A stretch of 64,000 bases of DNA from Riptortus pedestris. Taxonomy: Eukaryota; Arthropoda; Insecta; Hemiptera; Alydidae. Both the position numbers and the translations under genes were made by a program. This document shows positions 54,362 to 64,000 of this stretch, piece by piece (the stretch's first letter is position 1; every line of letters starts with the position of its first letter). Under the pieces are notes generated by a model. The model worked only from the letters and a program-made list of their open reading frames with translations, did not search any database and was not told the origin of the DNA. The stretch lies in the NCBI GenBank assembly GCA_019009955.1, contig CM032231.1, forward strand, positions 44,124,501 through 44,188,500, given 5' to 3'.

Positions 54362-56415
54362 TTAATTTTCGCAACACTGCCACCCACTTAAGCCTTTTTC
54401 GTCCCGAATAGGCTCAATATCGCCGTTACCATACTTGGCCAGTCGCTCTAGGTGTACCACTTTCATTTTAGACCTCGGATTGTGGTATCTCTGAATCCTG
54501 TAGACCACGTCGTTCAATCTATTGATCACCTTGTAAGGTCCCTCCCAGTGCGTCTGCAATTTAGGCGATAGTCCTTTCTTGCGTTGTGGGTTAAATAGTA
54601 GAACCATTTCTCCTTCAGTGAATCCCTCCGTATTTACGGCTCGATCATACCTGGCTTTCATCTTGTCACTTGTCATTTTAATACGGTTGCGTACAAACTC
54701 TTGAAGCTCATCCAGGTCTTTCTGTACCTGGGAAGTATTTCCATTGGCTTCGCAGGACCGTCCGGGTTTGGCCCCAAATTCCAAATCCGCTGGCAGTCTT
54801 AGTTCTGCTCCAAATATGATTTTCGCTGGAGTACGGGAGGTGGAATCATGGACGGCTGACCGGTATGCCAGAAGAAATTTTGGTATGTGCACATCCCAAT
54901 CTCTTTGGTGTGTACTAACCACTTTCCTGAGATCCTTTCAACCATGCCATCAGATTGTGGATGAAGCGGTGTCGTTCTTGTATTTTTGATGCCGTACAAT
55001 TCACATATTTCCTTGAATATGGCCGATTCGAAATTTCGCCCCTGGTCTGAATGGAGTTCTATTGGAACCCCCTATCGGCACACCCAATTATTCACAAACG
55101 CATCCACAACTCCTGGTTTGGAATGGCATACACTTAGGGCCATTTGCTGAAATAGTCCATTACAACTAGGACATACCGGTTTCCAGCTTCGCTGACAGGG
55201 AATGGACCAGCAACATCAATAGCTATCCGCTCGAAAGGAGCACCTGCGTTGTACTCCTGGAGCTTGCCACTACTTCTTCTCGTTGGTCCCTTAGCTGCAA
55301 TGCACTGTTCGCAATTGGCTATCCAATCGGTTACAGATTTCTGACATCCCACCCAGTAAAATCGTTGTTTTATATTTTCCAGGGTTTTTGTAATGCCCAG
55401 ATGACCTCCGCTGGGACCGTTTTGGAACTGCTTCAATACCTCATTTATCTTGGAAGTGGGCACGGCAATTAGGTCGGTTGTGGTTTTGCCATCTGTGCTC
55501 TCCCAAGATCGATATAAGCAGCCCTCTACCAGTTTTAGGCTATTCCATTGGACCCAGTATGATTTCGCAAGTGGGTTTCAGCTGATGTCTCATTACGGGG
55601 CGGTCTTCTGTTGCCGTCCTTAGCCGATATAATCTTCGCCAGAATCGGGTCATCTTTCTGAGCCTTCGACCAGACCTCGCCTGAGCCAATTCGGGTAAGT
55701 CGCACATCAATCACGCTTTCCTCCTTCTCGGCTTTAGTACAGTGTTTGCATTCTACGTTGCATGGGCGTCTTGAAAGAGTATCTGCGTTATTGTGATTCC
55801 CCCCTTTTCGATGCTTAATGCTGAAGTCATAGCTCTGCAGACGTTCAATCCATCGTGCCAGCTGCCCTTCTGGGTTCTTGAATTGCAGCAGCCAACGTAG
55901 TGCGGAGTTGTCTATTCTTAAGGTGAAGTGTTGACGATACAAGTATTTGTGGTAACGCACTCCAACGCTGCCAGAAGCTCCCGTCGGGTCACACAATAGT
56001 TTCTTTCTGGCTTGGAGAGTACCCTCCTGTAGTAGCCAATGTCTTTTTCTGCCCCATGAGATGTCTTTTTCCCATCCCTGAGAAAGCACTCCTCCTATTC
56101 CATAGCCGCTCGCATCCTTGTCAACTATGAATTTCTGGCCTGCTATGGGATTGGCAAGGACTGGTGCTGTGCACAAGAGCTCCTTGAGCCTTTGGAAAGC
56201 ATCTTCCGCTGCCTCACTGCAGTGGTATGGTCGGGACTTTTTGGTTAGGTCATGCAAGTTGGCAGCTACCTGAGCGAAGTTTGGCACGAATCTCCTGTAG
56301 TATGTGCAAAGCCCCAGGAAGCTACGCAGCTCATGAAGATTACGTGGTCGAGGCCAGTCCTTTACTGACCATAATTTGTCCTCGTACGGACGAATATGTA
56401 ATATTCGAGGAGGCT
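54362..56415 (-). pseudogene. pol: Gypsy element 2 pol relic, 5' truncated
   Basis: The minus strand begins abruptly within the RT thumb (VKDWPRPRNLHELRSFLG at about 56360). RNase H follows (VDKDASGYGIGG; IDNSALRWLLQF; HNNADTLSRRP), with a stretch in between read in the wrong frame, implying paired frameshifts. Next come the integrase zinc domain (GGHLGI...C-X2-C, 55463-55330), the core start AIDVAGPFP and MDYFSKWP (to 55134), a broken segment, TTPLHPQSDGMVER (about 54960), and a C-terminal GPY-type domain (HWEGPYKVINRL) to 54362. At least three frames are used. It resembles the 412/mdg lineage rather than element 1. Fused upstream to LINE sequence at about 56415. Confidence 0.88.
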
Positions 56416-57650
56416 GAGGTCTATAATTCTTCAGTTCTTTTTTATTTCCTTTCTTAAAGAGTAATATTATATTCACTTGTTCCCGTTCTTCTAGTATTTT
56501 TCCTATCATCTGCATGTAGTTGTAAAGGTTTGTTATGATGTTAACTAGAATATCTGCACCAACTTCATTGGCTCATTGTGATTTGGTCTGGGTTTGGTGT
56601 TTTTCCTTCTTCGGATCTTCCTATTGTATATTATTTAGAACAGATATTTCTTCAAAAAATTTTCAATTTCTTCTGGTTTTTCATCCCCTTTCTTCAGATC
56701 TCCAGGTCCATTTCCGCCATAAAGTTCTTCATAGTATTCCCTGATTGAGCTCATTTCCTCTAACTTATGCGCTGTCTTTGTTGATAAGTGCTGTTATTTG
56801 GGATTTTCTCGGGCTGGTAGTTTTTAATGTAGTTCTTGCTATCAGTGCTTCTTCTATCCCATTGATCTTTCTTTCCTTTAGCCATTCTTCAATCGTAGTT
56901 CTAATTGTTTGGCTTAGCTTTGAAAAGTTTGTTGATGTTGGTTTTCATCCTTAAATTTCCTTCTTTTCTTTAACATGTTCTTTATAGAACTTGGTAATTT
57001 CCTGTAGGCATCCACTTTTTTTATCATTATTGTGCTGCTTATTTGCTCAGTAATGCCTATAATGGTCTTAACTAAGCTTCTCTTCGTTTCTTAAGCATTT
57101 ATTTCCGGGAGAATTTTTTCAATAGTTGGTAATAGCTTTTCTTCAAAATTTCCTTTAGATGGCTGCTTAGCTGTAATTTCTTTGATAGGGTTTTTAATTT
57201 TCCTTTTAGTACCATTTGGCCTTGTATCTTTAGCTTGGCAATGAGGGGTTTATGGTCACTGCCTTAATCAATTTTGAATAAAGCATCTTCATTTTCACCT
57301 AGGGCTTTTCTGTTGGTTATGACGTAGTCTATTTCATTTTTTTTTCCATCAACATTCACCCACGTCCATTCCATCTTTTTAAATAAAGTATTCATTATCG
57401 AGAAGTTGTTCCCTTCAGAAAATGTTGCTAGCCCTTCTCGTCTCTCATTTCTTTTCCCAAGGCCGTTTATTCCCATACAACCTTCACTCGAGTTGCCAAC
57501 TATTCCATTTAAATCCCTAATAATTAATGTATACAAGGTTGCTCGTCAGATCCCTGCTGCATCTTTATATAGACAGTGATCATTGTGTTATCATCTCCTT
57601 GGCTTGTTGGAGCCTAGACTTGGATTTATTCAATACTACTTGTTGGTGTA
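56415..57650 (-). pseudogene. RTE-type LINE, endonuclease and RT start
   Basis: Minus strand: an apurinic-type endonuclease block with LIIRDLNGIVGN, GLGKRNERREGL, FSIMNTLFKK and EIDYVITNRK (57536-57264), a linker with broken frames, then the RT entry motif IILLFKKGNKKELKNYRP ending at about 56417. The frame runs straight into gypsy element 2. The missing continuation is found at 49330-50425, so only about ten codons seem to be lost between the two LINE parts. Confidence 0.82.
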
Positions 57651-57653
57651 GAG

Positions 57654-58198
57654 CAGGTATGGGCAACCTGTGACATGTTGCGGGCCAAACTTTAGTGTGC
57701 AAATACGTTCGCGGGGCGCTTTTAAAAAAGTACTGCATTTTAAAGTAGTGCTCATAATTTTTAACGATATATAACAGACATGAAGTTATACTACCATGTA
57801 ATTATAATAAAAATTATTAAAATAACAAAATGAAATGAAAGAAACAGGTATAGCATTATAATTAAATCATAAAATTTGGAATTATTACAAACAACGAACG
57901 TTAAATACCGATACCGAAATCAATGAGACACTTGAGCTTGAATTTGGGAAACTAATCCATAGATGATCGGATAATTCCGCTGATACAAAGAAGAAAAGAA
58001 TTTTCCAAACTATCGTCAGTCAGCCTTGTACGATGTTTTGATTTATTAACTTCCATCATTAAAAAGCACTGTTCGCATTTATAAGTACTGCCAAACGCAC
58101 AAATCTCGCCCCACATTCCTCATTTGGAGTAAGTTGTGTAACATTTGTGTTTAATTCGGTTTTTCAAAATGTCTCACTGGCGGAGGGTTGCCCAAATA
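57654..58198 (-). mobile_element. hAT transposon relic with transposase C-terminus
   Basis: The low end CAGGTATGGGCAACCTG (57654) followed by a GCGGGCCA-like block is a typical hAT terminal repeat. A near-inverse block GGGTTGCCCA lies at about 58187. On the minus strand at about 58080-57950 the traces CEQCFLMMEVNKSKHRTR and LTDDSLENSFLL match the hAT dimerisation domain near the transposase C-terminus, followed by decay. The rest of the transposase is missing. The right boundary is uncertain. Confidence 0.65.
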
Positions 58199-58439
58199 TG
58201 TTGTAGTGAAATGGATATTTTCTTCAAATACCGCAATTCTGTGTGAGCAACATTTTACTCCTATCACTGTGACATGGTTTCTTGTATTTCTTAAGAAGCC
58301 GGTTTCTCCCTGGCCTAAGATATCTCCATTATAACAGGAAATTATTTCCCCTTCAAGATGTAACCATCCTTCGTCCAATCTTCTATGCTCTGCTAACCTT
58401 GCAATTCTCCAACCATTCACTTTATTTAACTCCTGAATA

Positions 58440-58830
58440 AGTTCTTGTGATCTAATCTAGACATTTAACAACATTACGGAAATACACATATAAAAACATT
58501 TATAGCCAATTAAATTTGCATTAATAATGGTTTTATGAAGTTTTAGAGAGTAAAAGAGATATTTTGAATTTTTGAAATTTTCCCTAAAACTTTCTCCCCC
58601 CCCGATTGCGTACTTGATCTTTAGTTTTACATAAAATGCTTATATATCAAGTCGGATCAAAACATTTATTGCGGGCTCTACTGAGCTGTTAGAAAATAGT
58701 TTGTATGTATTTAGTTATATATATATAAAATATATAATATATAATTTTCGTCGTCTCCAAGGATCCATGAACATTTGAGGACATTTTTCGAAAATCGCGT
58801 CATGAGTGACAACCTCAGCTGAAATTATGC
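58440..58830 (+). mobile_element. Helentron-like copy, ends lost
   Basis: The family body is recognisable: ACATTTATAGCCAATTAAAT, TACTTGATCTTTAGTTTTAC, GCGGGCTCTACTGAGCTGTT, a short AT array near 58715, CGTCGTCTCCAAGGATCCAT and CGAAAATCGCGTCATGAGTG. The 5' terminus and the hairpin are missing. Confidence 0.6.
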
Positions 58831-59269
58831 TCTGTCGAAGCGTTACTGGGAGGACAGCGATTGCTCTGTAATATTCACAATAATTAGAGGAACCAGGAAT
58901 GTCAATATGATAGCTGTGTTGGTTCTCTACGAGTTCCGTTCCACAATTCAAATCTGGATAAAACTATTTCCCTCCATATTCTATATTAATTTAAGCACAT
59001 CCATTTTCCATTAATAATTTCCTTATAAAGAAAACCTCCTTGTGTAATTACTTCTTCAATGAATTAATATTCTCATATTAATCTATACAGAGAATGTCTA
59101 CTTTTATACTATAATAATCATCATTTCCATTCATATAGCAAACAATGCATGACGCATCCCATGTTTACTGTACTGGCTGTTTTACAAATACTTTTTTTGG
59201 CATAACTCGTCCAAGATGCCTTATACCATTTTTAGCACGTATTTGAGTTTTTCATTAGTATTTTCGTGT
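58831..59269. other. No gene seen
   Basis: AT-rich sequence without recognised features. Confidence 0.4.
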
Positions 59270-59800
59270 GTTTCTTTAATGGAAATCAGCTATTTGCGGC
59301 TATGCTAAGAAAAATGTATTCAAATGTCCACCCATCAAACTTAGGAAATGACGAAAATGATCTCCGTTCAAAACTATAAATATGTGTTTGTGTCACCACT
59401 CAAGCGGTTGCAAATTTATTGTGGTCGTTACCAAACTCGATATACGAGTAATTCATGTAAAATTTAAAGATCAAGTTCGTTATCAAACCTGGTGGGGGAG
59501 GGGAATTAGAGGGAAAATTTCGAATATTCAAAATATTTCCGTTATTGTTTGTCGGATCGAAATTTTGTAGAACCAATCATATTGCAAATTTAATATTGTG
59601 TAAATGTTATTATATACATGTTTTCTTTATCGTGAATAATAACAGAGATATTTGCATTTTTTTTTAGTTTTCAGCCTTCAGTGAAATCCCTCCTCTTACC
59701 CATACAAAATTAAAAATAAGCTGCTACATCTAATTTATTCGAAGGTTAAATACCAAATATTTTTTCATTGAACATTTACTGAGTAGAAAAATACAAATAA
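59270..59800 (-). mobile_element. Helentron-like copy, diverged
   Basis: Starts at the hairpin side (AATGGAAATCAGCTATTTGC), then CCACCCATCAAACTTAGGAA, CACTCAAGCGGTTGCAAATT, GGTGGGGGAGGGGAATTAGA and the TTTGTCGGATCGAAATTTTG block. The 5' terminus is not recognisable beyond about 59800. Confidence 0.65.
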
Positions 59801-59906
59801 GTGGTGTGATGACGTTATCCATTAAGATTCTATGTTATTTACTGTAAAATGTTTATTTGATACATGCTATATCCGATATTTGACCTTTCAAGTCAACACT
59901 AAAAAA

Positions 59907-60378
59907 GTTCGTCACGCAGGGGCTGCGTTAGCTAAGCAGATTTCCCACGTGCACCACGTATTTGGATTTATCTCAAAACTTAAAAGTTCAATGAGAACAA
60001 TATTTGGTTGCTTCAAATAAAGTGCTTCATAACATAATAGAATATTGAAAATATGAGGTGAGTAGGAGTGGGACTTTACTGAAGACCGAAAACTAAAAAA
60101 TGCAAATATCTCAGAAATAATCAGGATAGTGAAAAAATGTACATAACAACATGTATAGAACATTATATTTGCAATAATATTGGTTTTATATAATTTTTCG
60201 ATCCGACGCATAATAACGGAGATATTAAGAATTTTCGAAATTTTCCCCCTCTAAACCTTCCCTCTAACTGGTCTGATTTCAGCCGTTAACGAACTTGATC
60301 TTTCTTCTTATATAAAACGATTATATATCAAGCTTGGTAACGATAAGACAAAAATTGCGACCACTAGAGCGGTAACAG

Positions 60379-60429
<51 letters not shown>

Positions 60430-60554
60430 GTTTTGAACGGACCTCATTTTCGTCATCTCCTGGGTAGGATCGATGGACATTTGAAGAAAAATATCGAAAA
60501 TCGCGTCATGAGTACAACCTCAATAGCTGATTTCCCTTAAGGGAAATCTGCTAA
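59907..60554 (+). mobile_element. Helentron-like copy, subfamily A, well preserved
   Basis: GTTCGTCACGCAGGGGCTGC start, AAGCAGATTTCCCACGTG, complete body, GACCACTAGAGCGGTAACAG, (AT)n at 60384-60423, and the exact 20-base palindrome GATTTCCCTTAAGGGAAATC followed by TGCTAA. A good reference copy for the family. Confidence 0.88.
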
Positions 60555-60557
60555 TAT

Positions 60558-60803
60558 ATAGTCGTTAATGACTGAAATCGGCCGATGTAAGAGGAGGAGC
60601 AGGGGTTCGAAAATTTAGATTTTCTGATCTATACTTTTTGTAGCTGCATTATTAAGCGAGGTATTCGTACTTTCTGGTTTCCACCCTTCAGTAACCCACT
60701 TGTACTCATCCGAATTATATTTCAAAATAGAGATTATATGTTGAGAAGAGATCAATAATGTCATGCCAGAATTCTGCTTACTTAACGCAGCCCCCGCGTC
60801 ACA
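60558..60803 (-). mobile_element. Helentron-like 5' half
   Basis: The minus-strand 5' terminus at 60775-60803 (GTGACGCGGGGGCTGCGTTA, AAGCAGAATTC) and the first half of the body are present. It abuts the previous copy in opposite orientation within 4 bases. Confidence 0.65.
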
Positions 60804-61489
60804 AAAAGTTTAGCTTTGGATTAGTTCTCCCTCTTGGTTCTCTTTTTTCACACATAGAGCAAAAATTGAGATCAAAGAAACATTTCAAAATAACCGCGAA
60901 CATTTCAGAGCTACATCTAGCGTATGTCTCCAAGATTCGTTTAACTTATTGTCTCTCTTTTCATTTATAACAGTTCCACAAATATCGTTTACCAGCACAG
61001 AATCCAGTGTTCTCTTCGCAAAACGTATGGAATATACAAAAGTCCATGTAACACATATTTGGCAAATTATTTTGTGTTTTCCTCTTACTATGTGAGTTAG
61101 TATTAACACCTGGGAGTCGTTAGGACCTCAGGTATCCGAATGGTTTCCTGTTTGGTTCCAACGTTTCTCATCTTCACCATTTCATCAAAGAACACAAAAT
61201 TCTCGCTTATTGACAATGGAGAGGATATCTGTGTTAATTTTTTAACAGGCAATTAAAGAGTAGAGACATTCTCCCTGACGCATCACTAAATGTTATTATT
61301 GATGGACCAATTAATGTCTATAATTCATCTAAAATAATACACTGTCATACGGTCTCGCCGTGAAACTCAGTGAGCTCAGACAACAAATCTTTACACAACT
61401 TTTAAAACTGCCGGTTTTATTTTCTTTGGCTTGTTATTGGAAAACATAATAAAGATGTTTGCGTCGCTTGCTGCTCCCTCGAAGTAAAA
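60804..61489. other. No gene supported
   Basis: Short open frames at 60758-60970 and 60885-61109 overlap in opposite orientations and have no domains. Confidence 0.4.
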
Positions 61490-62021
61490 GTCCGTCAAGC
61501 AGGGAATGCGATATCTAAGTAAATTTCCCACGATCGTCACGCATTTGCATTTATCTCAAAATTTAAAATTTCAAGGAGAGTAATATTCGGTGTTTAGTCT
61601 TCAAATAAAGTGCTTCATAATATAACAGCTTATTGTTAATATGACATGAGTAGGAATGGAGGGGGGGGGTTAGAGCACTGAAAGTCAACTACTGAAAAAA
61701 AAAAAATGCAAATATCTCAGTTAATAATCAAGATAGTGAAATGAAATAATGCACATAATAAAATTGATAGAACATTACATTTGCAATAATATTGGCATAA
61801 TAACGGAGATATTAAAACTTTTTGAAAATCTTTCTCTCTAAACCCTGACCCCCCCCCCCCCCATCTACCACTTGGTATGGTTTTAGCCGTTCAGGAATTT
61901 GATCTTTATTTTTACAAAAAAAGTACGGACCTCATTTTCGTCATGTTCTGGGTAGGATTGATGGAAGTCGCGTCATGAGTACGACCTAAATAGCTGACTT
62001 CCCTTAAGGGAAATCTGCTAA
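61490..62021 (+). mobile_element. Helentron-like copy, subfamily A, AT array deleted
   Basis: GTCCGTCAAGCAGGGAATGC start, TAAGTAAATTTCCCACG, body, then a jump from the TTTTACAAAAAAAGTACG block straight to GGACCTCATTTTCGTCATGT. This removes the CGCTAGAGCGGT block and the AT array. The 3' end TTCCCTTAAGGGAAATCTGC plus TAA is intact. Confidence 0.82.
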
Positions 62022-62366
62022 TAAAAGGGCGGCCACACCCGAAATTTCAAAGACATCAATTGCAAAACTGATTTAATTTCGCGGCCTATTTATGGCAGTG
62101 TGGATGCCTATATCGCTGTAATTATAAATCCCTAGTTGAAGTCGAGCCTAATTTTCTGTTTCGGACAAAAAGGTTTTGTTTTTGCAATTATTTATTTGAA
62201 ACGGTCTGAACGTAACATGATCTGTAGAAAAATTGATCTTTGCTATCTGTTATCACTAACGGTAGATTTAGGTATTAGTTACTCATATATATATATATAT
62301 ACATATATATAAACAATGATTAGAATGGATTGCCTACAACCTATTCGATTGGAAAAGGACGATAAA
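62022..62366. other. No gene seen
   Basis: Short spacer with a (AT)n run at 62286-62311; no feature otherwise. Confidence 0.45.
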
Positions 62367-62779
62367 GTCCGTCACACAGGGCTGCGTAAACTAAGCAAAT
62401 TTCCAACGTGAAGTTATACAATAGAGAAATCTCCATACGAGAGCCGAACCGTTACGGAAACGGCCGAACTAGCTTTTGGCGGGAACAATTTGAAGTGAAC
62501 GTAGCTCGTCCGTTACACATAATAAAAACGCAAGTATTTCAGCTAATCTTCAAGATAGAGAATAAATGCATATAACAATAGTTATAGTTAATTTAATTTG
62601 TAATAAGATTGGTTCTATACAATTTTTCGATCCGACGTTTAGTAACGGAGATATTTCGATTTTTCAATATTCCCCCCTCTAAACCCCCCCCTCCCGTAGG
62701 ATCGATGGACATTTGAAGAATATTTTTGAAAATCGCGTCTTGAGTACGACCTCAACAGCCGATTGGAAAATCAGCTAAT
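62367..62779 (+). mobile_element. Helentron-like copy, subfamily B, internally deleted
   Basis: GTCCGTCACACAGGGCTGCG start, AAGCAAATTTCC, the subfamily B block (GAAGTTATACAATAGAGAAA, ACGGCCGAACTAGCTTTTGG), body to CCCCCCTCCCGTAGGATCGA. The AT array and its neighbours are deleted, and the hairpin has decayed (CCGATTGGAAAATCAGCTAA). Confidence 0.78.
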
Positions 62780-63729
62780 ATTCCTTTACTTGGTGCCGTC
62801 TCGAAAAAAATGTAGATGCGGATACCAGAGACATTGCTCAGTCTAACGAATTAACTCGTCGGCCTCGTCATTTCCGGCTCAATAAACCATGAAGAGCAAT
62901 AGAATTAATTTAAGATCCTAATAACGCACACTTAGTCATCCCTCCACAACTTACTCTACAGCCTTTGAATTTTTAATAATAATCCACTCATCTGAAATGT
63001 TTTAGCATAGTGGTTTAAGAATGAATATTGTCCTATTAAATAAGAAATTCATTAAAAACAGTGAGAAGGACACTCCAGTTTATTAAATGCCTTCTAGTTT
63101 TAATAACTTTAAATTACGTCTTTCCCGGATCCCACTAATTTTTAATAAATGCTAACTTTAATTAATTTAACTGTTTTAGCAATTCTTTTAATTGGAACCC
63201 CTTTCATACTTTCCTCAATTTAAAATAAAAACCTGACGTACAATCAACTTAAAAGGCCAGCTACCTTAAAAGCCAGATTTTTAACGCAGTTTTTCGTTAT
63301 CAGATTTCTGTGAACCCCTAACTATAAGCTTTGACCTTCCCCGAACGTATTTTGATTACTTTCCTATCAATTTTGATTAGTTTTCCATTTTGATTAGTTT
63401 CCAATTCCGATTTTGATTAATGTAACATTCGTTGGACGTTAGTCCATACCTCGCATAACTCAAAAAAAGACTTGCCTTAAAGTGGGAAAGGGTATATTAG
63501 TACCTTGAAGGTCTTTTCTTTTTTTATATCATGAACTAAGAAGGGGAGGAGGGTGAACATAAAAAAAATGTATACTTTTCTGTACCTGCCAGACATACAG
63601 AAGACTTGTACTAAAAATATTTATAAATTAAGTTTTAGAACATTGTTGAATCCAAACCATTGGATCCGAGATTTCAAAACGTTCAAATCAAATAGTTTAA
63701 ATGAAGGGCAGCAAAATCAGATCATTGTT
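62780..63729. other. No gene seen
   Basis: AT-rich sequence. Near 63350-63425, three to four short repeats of TTTTGATTAG/C occur in tandem. No gene recognised; a 64-codon frame at 63553-63747 has no domain. Confidence 0.4.
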
Positions 63730-64000
63730 TTAGCAGATTTCCCTTAAGGGAAATCAGCTATTGAGGTTGTACTCACGACGCGATTTTCGAAATTTTTCTT
63801 CAAAAGTCCATCGATCCTACCCAGGAGATGACGAAAATGTGGTCCGTTCAAAATTATATATATATATAGTTATGGAAACGGCCACCAGAGCTCTCGGCGG
63901 AACGTCCGAACATAGCCTGGTGACCACACGCCGAATACAAATGCAAATATCTCAGTTAATATTCAAGATACAGAATGTATAGAACAATATTTATAGTAAA
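63730..64000 (-). mobile_element. Helentron-like copy, subfamily B, cut by window end
   Basis: The hairpin end TTAGCAGATTTCCCTTAAGG starts at 63730, followed by GCTATTGAGGTTGTACTCAC, CTACCCAGGAGATGACGAAA, a very short AT run, then a direct jump to the subfamily B block (ATGGAAACGGCCACCAGAGC). The middle is therefore deleted. It continues past the window. Confidence 0.8.

Noticed and set aside
58151..58420. 89-codon minus-strand frame near the hAT relic as a transposase part
   Set aside because: I could not match it to hAT or LINE motifs, so it is left unassigned.

Overview
The window is eukaryotic nuclear DNA. It is AT-rich and intron-rich, with GT-AG splice sites and long (AT)n microsatellites, and it is crowded with transposable elements. 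It carries a tRNA-derived SINE family, an RTE-type LINE, a jockey-like LINE, Ty3/gypsy elements, hAT, a RAG1-like Transib element, a Helentron-like family and an insect-parvovirus-like relic. Together these point to an insect with a large, repeat-rich genome. The order is not resolved; a hemipteran is my guess, nothing more.

Layout. 1-4790: degenerate repeats. 4790-8791: a complete young Ty3/gypsy retrotransposon on the minus strand, with identical 152-bp LTRs, a 5-bp target duplication, a Gag-protease frame and a Pol frame split by one UAG. 10.1-16 kb: a second repeat family with AT tails, Helentron-like copies and SINEs. 17.7-18.35 kb: a 57-bp minisatellite. 19.69-27.83 kb: the only convincing host gene, a six-exon apolipoprotein-D-like lipocalin on the minus strand encoding 208 residues, with mobile elements in its introns. 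28.27-29.01 kb: a 49-bp minisatellite. 32.37-33.08 kb: a broken parvovirus NS1-like helicase. 33.3-35.4 kb: more repeats and a GC-richer stretch that may be a promoter or 5' exon. 37.6-40.45 kb: a 30-bp satellite. 42.76-43.22 kb: a 24-bp minisatellite. 46.7 kb: a full SINE.

49.3-57.65 kb is a three-layer nest. An RTE-type LINE on the minus strand is split by a 5'-truncated gypsy element, and the LTR of that gypsy element is split by a 3.24-kb Transib DNA transposon. The Transib has a 5-bp CGGCG target duplication. Its two ends begin with the V(D)J heptamer CACAGTG followed by nonamer-like boxes at 13 and 23 nt. This is the most interesting structure in the window. A hAT transposase relic and a dense cluster of Helentron-like copies, in both orientations, fill 57.65-64 kb.

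There is no operon-style organisation. Most of the window is layered mobile DNA around one intact gene. Similarity statements rest on motif recognition, not on database searches.
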